Part shown: piece after piece, positions 60,158 to 64,000 of the stretch
How positions within the stretch are numbered: position 1 is the stretch's first letter
Layout of the letters: every line of letters starts with the position of its first letter
Origin: Streptomyces sp. WAC08241
Lineage (GTDB): Bacteria > Actinomycetota > Actinomycetes > Streptomycetales > Streptomycetaceae
Direction of reading: 5' to 3'
Length of the DNA: 64,000 nucleotides
NCBI GenBank assembly: GCA_007858575.1
Contig: CP042279.1
Location: 1,798,001-1,862,000 of the forward strand
The notes under the pieces: generated by a model
Seen by the model: only the letters and a program-made list of their open reading frames with translations
Told to the model about the DNA's origin: nothing
Database searches by the model: none
Made by a program: the position numbers and the translations under genes

Positions 60158-61586
60158 ATGTCACAACTCCCCGCAGTCTCGCGCCGCCTGCTCCTGGGAG
60201 GCGCCCTGGCCACCACCGGGGTCCTGGCGACCGGGGTGGGAGCCGCCCCGACGCGGCCGCGGCGGTGACGGCCACGGCCGCGCCGCGCCGGAAGCCGGGT
60301 CAGAAGTCCATGATCGACGTGCCCTACGACGTCCACCGGACGGTGCGCGTCGGTGTGATCGGACTGGGCAACCGGGGTTCCGGCATGACCACGGGCTGGT
60401 CCGTCGTCCCCGGCTGTACGGTCACCGCCGTCTGCGACGTGCGCGCCGACCGCGTCAAGCGGGTCGCGGACGGCCTGGTCGCCGCCGGAAGCCCCGCCCC
60501 GCCGAGTACGGCGGCTCGGCCGACTCGTACGCGCGGATGCTGCGGCGCGACGACGTCGACCTCGTCTACATCGCCACGCCCTGGGAGTTCCACCACCCCC
60601 AGGGCAAGGCCGCGCTGCTCGCCGGCAAGCACGTCGTCGTCGAGCTGCCCGTCGCCACGGAGCTCGACGAGCTGTGGGACCTCGTCGACACCTCCGAGCG
60701 CACCCGCAGGCACCTGATGCTCTCGGAGAACTGCAGCTACGGCCGCAACGAGCTGGCCATGCTCAAGATGGCGCACGAGGGACTGTTCGGCGACATCACG
60801 AACGGGCACGGCGGCTACCTGCACGACCTGCGCGAGCTGCTGTTCTCCGACACGTACTACACCGACGCGTGGCGCCGGCTGTGGCACACCCGGAGCACCG
60901 CCTCCTTCTACGCCATGCACGGCCTCGCGCCGATCGCCGCGGCCATGGACATCAACCGGGGCGACCGCATGACCACCCTGCGCGCCACGGCGACCGAGCC
61001 GAAGGGCCTGGCCGACTACCGGGCGCGGTTCGTGCCGAGGAACCACCCTCCTGGAAGGAGACCTACGTCAACGGCGACCTGGTCACCTGTCTGATCGAGA
61101 CGGCCAGGGCCGGGTCATCCGCGCCGAGCACGACGTGAGCTCTCCCCGGCCCTACAGCCGGATCAACTCCCTCGCCGGCAGCAGGGGCATCTTCGAGGAC
61201 TACGCGGGCGTGCTGTCGACCGACGGCGGACGCGTCTACGTCGAGCCGGACCACAGCGGGCACTCCTGGCGGGACTTCGGCTCCTACCGCAAGGAGTTCG
61301 ACCACTGGCTGTGGAAGAAGATCGGGGACGACGCGGAGAACAACGGCGGTCACGGCGGCATGGACTACGTCCTGCAGTGGCGGACGGTCCAGCTCATGCG
61401 GGCGGGCCTGGTGCCCGACATCGACGTCTACGACTCGGCGGCCTGGTGTGCCTCCGTCCCCCTGAGTGTCATGTCCCTGGCAGCGAAGGGGCGCCCCGTG
61501 CAGATACCGGACTTCACCCGGGGCGCCTGGGTCAACCTCCGCACGGGCCTCGACTCGCGCGCCACCGAGATGCCCCCGTCGTCTGA
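60158..61586 (+). CDS. GH109-like Gfo/Idh/MocA-fold glycosidase, Tat-exported (frameshifted)
   Basis: ATG 60158 starts [20 protein letters not shown], a twin-arginine signal. The NAD Rossmann motif is [17 protein letters not shown], then [40 protein letters not shown] and [20 protein letters not shown]. The C-terminal [20 protein letters not shown] matches GH109 alpha-N-acetylgalactosaminidases, which use tightly bound NAD in a redox glycosidase cycle. Breaks near 60265, 60500, 61040 and 61110, and a last one near 61575 before the stop at 61586. Restored about 478 residues. It fits removal of terminal GalNAc in the island. Confidence 0.82.
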
Positions 61587-61638
61587 CACCACCCCCGCCC
61601 CCGCCCCCGCCTCCACCTCCGCCGTGAAGGAGCAGTAC

Positions 61639-62651
61639 GTGAGACCAGCAGGACCGATCGGATCGCTCGGAACCCTCGTCGTGGCGGGCGCGCTCGCGCT
61701 CCTCCCCTCGCGGACGCGACCGCCGCCCCCACGACGGTCCCGGCCTCGGCCCCGACGACGGCGAGCGCCACGGCCACCGCCGTGACGATCTCCCCGTCGA
61801 CCTGGACGGGCCGGCCGTCTCGACGGTGAGGGTGACCGTCACGAACCCGGGACCGGAGCGGATGCGCTCGCTGAAGGTGTCCTTCGCGGGGCCGGTCGGC
61901 TGGGACGTGCAGCCCTCGGCCCTCCGGGTGGGCGGCTCCCTGGCCACGGGCGCCTCCGCCGAGGCCACCTTCCGGATCCGGGTGCCGGAGCGGCGCCCCG
62001 GCTTCACCGTCCGTACGTTCACCGCGACCGCGACCTACCGGGGCGGCGACGGAGCCGGGTCCGCCACCGGGACCAGGACGCAGCACAGCGGCACTCCCCT
62101 GGCGAACCTGGCCGCCGCGTACAACAACGTGGGGTGACCGACGAGAGCGACACGGGGCCCGGGAACTACGACGGCGAGGGCAACAGCTTCTCGGCGCAGA
62201 AGCTCGCCGACGCCGGGCTGCGTCCCGGCGGGACCGTCGACGCCCTGGGCGCCGAACTGCGCTGGCCGGACGTGCCGAGCGGGACCAGGAACAACGTCTC
62301 CGCCGCGGGCCAGGCCGTCGCCCTGAGCGGTACGGGCACCCGGCTCGTCTTCCTCGGCTCGGGCGTCACGAGCGGGGCGTCGGGCACCGCGACCGTGTAC
62401 TACACGGACGGAACGAGCAGTACCGGCCCGTTCGGGTTCCCGAACTGGTCGTTCGATCCGGCGAACGCCCACGGGGCGACCCTGGTGGCGTCGAGCGACG
62501 GACGCAACCGGCCCGGCGGGTACGGAAACGCCGGCATCGCGTACCGCGTGTTCGCCCACTCGATCCCCTCGACCCCGCCAAGCGGGTGGAGTTCGTGGTG
62601 CTGCCGGGCAACGGCACCATCCACCTCTTCGACCTGGCCATCGGGCGGTGA
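61639..62651 (+). CDS. Secreted NEW3-type beta-sandwich carbohydrate-associated protein (frameshifted)
   Basis: GTG 61639 follows AAGGAG by six bases, which decides this start. A signal peptide ([20 protein letters not shown]) is followed by a NEW3-like domain ([40 protein letters not shown]). A second domain follows a break near 62135 ([40 protein letters not shown]), with the end [19 protein letters not shown]3 domains accompany glycosidases; no catalytic residues are evident. It lies 52 bases after the GH109-like stop and is probably cotranscribed. Other breaks near 61710, 61795 and 62572. Confidence 0.75.
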
Positions 62652-62683
62652 GGGGCGCCACGGCCGTTCATTAGGGTGAACCC

Positions 62684-63886
62684 ATGCCTGCCATGCTGAG
62701 TTCATCGAAAACCGCCGCCGCGCTGCGTACGGCAGCACGCGTCTCCGCCGAGTCGCTGCTGGTCCTGCTGATGGCGGCGGTGGCCCTGTGGATCCTGGGC
62801 CGCATGTGGTCGGTCGTCTGGCCGCTCATAGTGGCCCTGTTCCTCACCACCATGACCTGGCCCTCGCCCGCTTCCTGCGGAGGCGCGGATGGGCGCCCGC
62901 CCTGGCCGCGGCCGTGGTCACCGTCCTCTTCCTCGTGGTCGTCGCGGGCATCGTGGCGCTGATCGCGGTGCCGGTCGCGTCGCAGTCCGGCGAGTTGGCC
63001 GACGGCGTGGTCGAGGGGATCCAGAGGCTGCGCGAGTGGGCTGCCGGGCCGCCGCTGAACATCGGCGACGACCAGATCTCCGGCGCCTTCGACGCCGCGG
63101 TCGCACGGGTCCAGGACAGCGTCGGCAGCATGGTCACCACCGTCGTCACGGGCGTGAGCACCGTGTTCAACGGCCTCGTCACGGCCGTCCTGGCGCTCTT
63201 CCTGATGTTCTTCTTCCTCAAGGACGGCCCGCGCTTCCTGCCGTGGCTCACCCGCCAGCTTCCCGGCCGCCTCGCCACCGACGTCCCCGTCGTGGCCGAG
63301 CGCGGCTGGGAGACGCTGGGGCGTTCGTGCGCTCGCAGGCGTTCGTCGGTCTGCTCGACGCCGTGTTCATCGGCCTGGGCCTGTGGTTCCTCGACGTGCC
63401 CCTGGTGCTCCCCCTGGCCGTGCTGACCTTCGTCTCCGCGTTCGTGCCGATCGCGGGAGCCCTGTTCGCGGGTCTCGTCGCGGTGCTCATCGCGCTGGTG
63501 TCGAACGGCCTGACGGACGCGCTGCTCGTGCTCGCGATCATCGTCGTGGTGCAGCAGTTGGAGGGCAACGTGTTCCAGCCCATGATCCAGAGCCGCGGCC
63601 TCGGTCTGCACGCGGCGGTCGTGCTCCTCGCGGTGACGCTGGGCGGCAGCCTGGCCGGCATCGTGGGTAGCCTCTCGCGGTGCCCGCGGCCGCGCTGGTC
63701 GCGGTGGTCTGGAACTACCTGCGCGAACAGCTCGCCGCTCCCCCGCGGGAACCGGACGCCGGCGGTCCGGAGGCCGGCGGCCCGGACCTGAAGGCCCGCG
63801 CGCCACCGCCGCCGTGCCGTCGTAGGCCGCGTCCGGGCCCGGCCGGCGGTGTCTCGAAACGTTCCCCGTCGTCACCCGTAAGTTGA
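62684..63886 (+). CDS. AI-2E family (YhhQ/PerM-type) membrane transporter (frameshifted)
   Basis: ATG 62684 starts MPAMLSSSKTAAALRTAARV. Eight hydrophobic segments occur, including LLVLLMAAVALWILGRMWSV, VVTVLFLVVVAGIVALIAVP and AVLALFLMFFFLKDGPRFLP. The C-terminal conserved block is LTFVSAFVPIAGALFAGLVA and VVVQQLEGNVFQPMIQSRGL, typical of the AI-2E/PerM family of exporters and sodium-proton transporters. The substrate is not known. Breaks near 62865, 63322 and 63675. The end may be the TAG at 63823-63825 if one more base is missing, otherwise 63886. Confidence 0.88.
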
Positions 63887-63939
63887 GGTGATGGACGGAT
63901 CACCGGACCGCCCGCCGGGTCCGGCGCCACAATGCGCGC

Positions 63940-64000
63940 ATGGACGAACACTGGAAGCGACGACTCGACGACGTACGTGCGGGGATGGTGCGGGAGGGTG
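63940..64000 (+). CDS. Start of an unidentified gene, cut by the window edge
   Basis: ATG 63940 opens MDEHWKRRLDDVRAGMVREG and the frame remains open at the end of the window. Only 20 residues are visible, soluble and charged. No family can be named. Confidence 0.4.
   Translation, partial: MDEHWKRRLDDVRAGMVREG

Overview
The window is high-GC actinobacterial DNA. It carries an ectABCD compatible-solute operon, SigB/SigF-type sigma and RsbW-like kinase genes, several RsbU/SpoIIE-type phosphatases, an OleD-type macrolide glycosyltransferase, Tat-exported glycan enzymes and small families I know mainly from Streptomyces. GTG starts and GGAGG ribosome sites are common, and hairpin terminators separate most convergent genes. 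Streptomyces is the best guess. I recognise no rRNA, tRNA, CRISPR array or intact transposon.

Most genes are split by single-base frame changes, well over 100 in total, or about one per 450 bases. Nearly all are repaired by adding one base, usually in a G or C run. Only about six genes read through without a break (DUF6296-like, two RsbW-like kinases, the Lrp regulator, glutaminase and a small membrane gene). I read this as sequence error, not gene decay, so broken genes are annotated end to end and each break is noted. Two genes cannot be rescued this way and are called true fragments: a SpoIIE-type phosphatase at 48461 and a TmrB-like P-loop gene at 50335.

Layout: 1-5630 holds a methyltransferase end, a PRC/DUF2382 stress protein, a coupled pair of membrane-anchored surface proteins (one with a vWA domain), N-formylglutamate amidohydrolase and an HPP-family membrane protein. 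6016-9534 holds a SulP anion transporter, a small membrane protein, an anti-sigma-type kinase and a divergent sigma factor. 9616-12946 is ectABCD. 13254-21907 is mixed: secreted nuclease, Lrp/asparaginase pair, L,D-transpeptidase-like lipoprotein, NDH-2, AspT/YbjL transporter, phosphatase and hydrolase. 22017-25473 is an RNA-repair-like group: a GPM-repeat protein divergent from a T4 Rnl1-like ligase, a T4 Pnkp-like kinase-phosphatase and RNase HI. 25759-32920 holds an acetyltransferase, a 3-hydroxyisobutyryl-CoA hydrolase-type enzyme coupled to glutaminase, an acyltransferase and a fused SecDF. 33036-37274 holds the glycosyltransferase with a palindromic operator, an NLP-type secreted protein and a CASTOR/POLLUX-like channel. 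37366-41503 is a signalling block. 41520-52631 is metabolic and transport genes.

52653-62651 is a secreted glycan-degradation island: PL8 lyase, LacI regulator, ricin-lectin protein, GH109-like enzyme and a NEW3-type protein. It probably acts on amino-sugar polysaccharides such as glycosaminoglycans or mucin-type glycans. The window ends in an AI-2E family membrane protein and the start of an unidentified gene.
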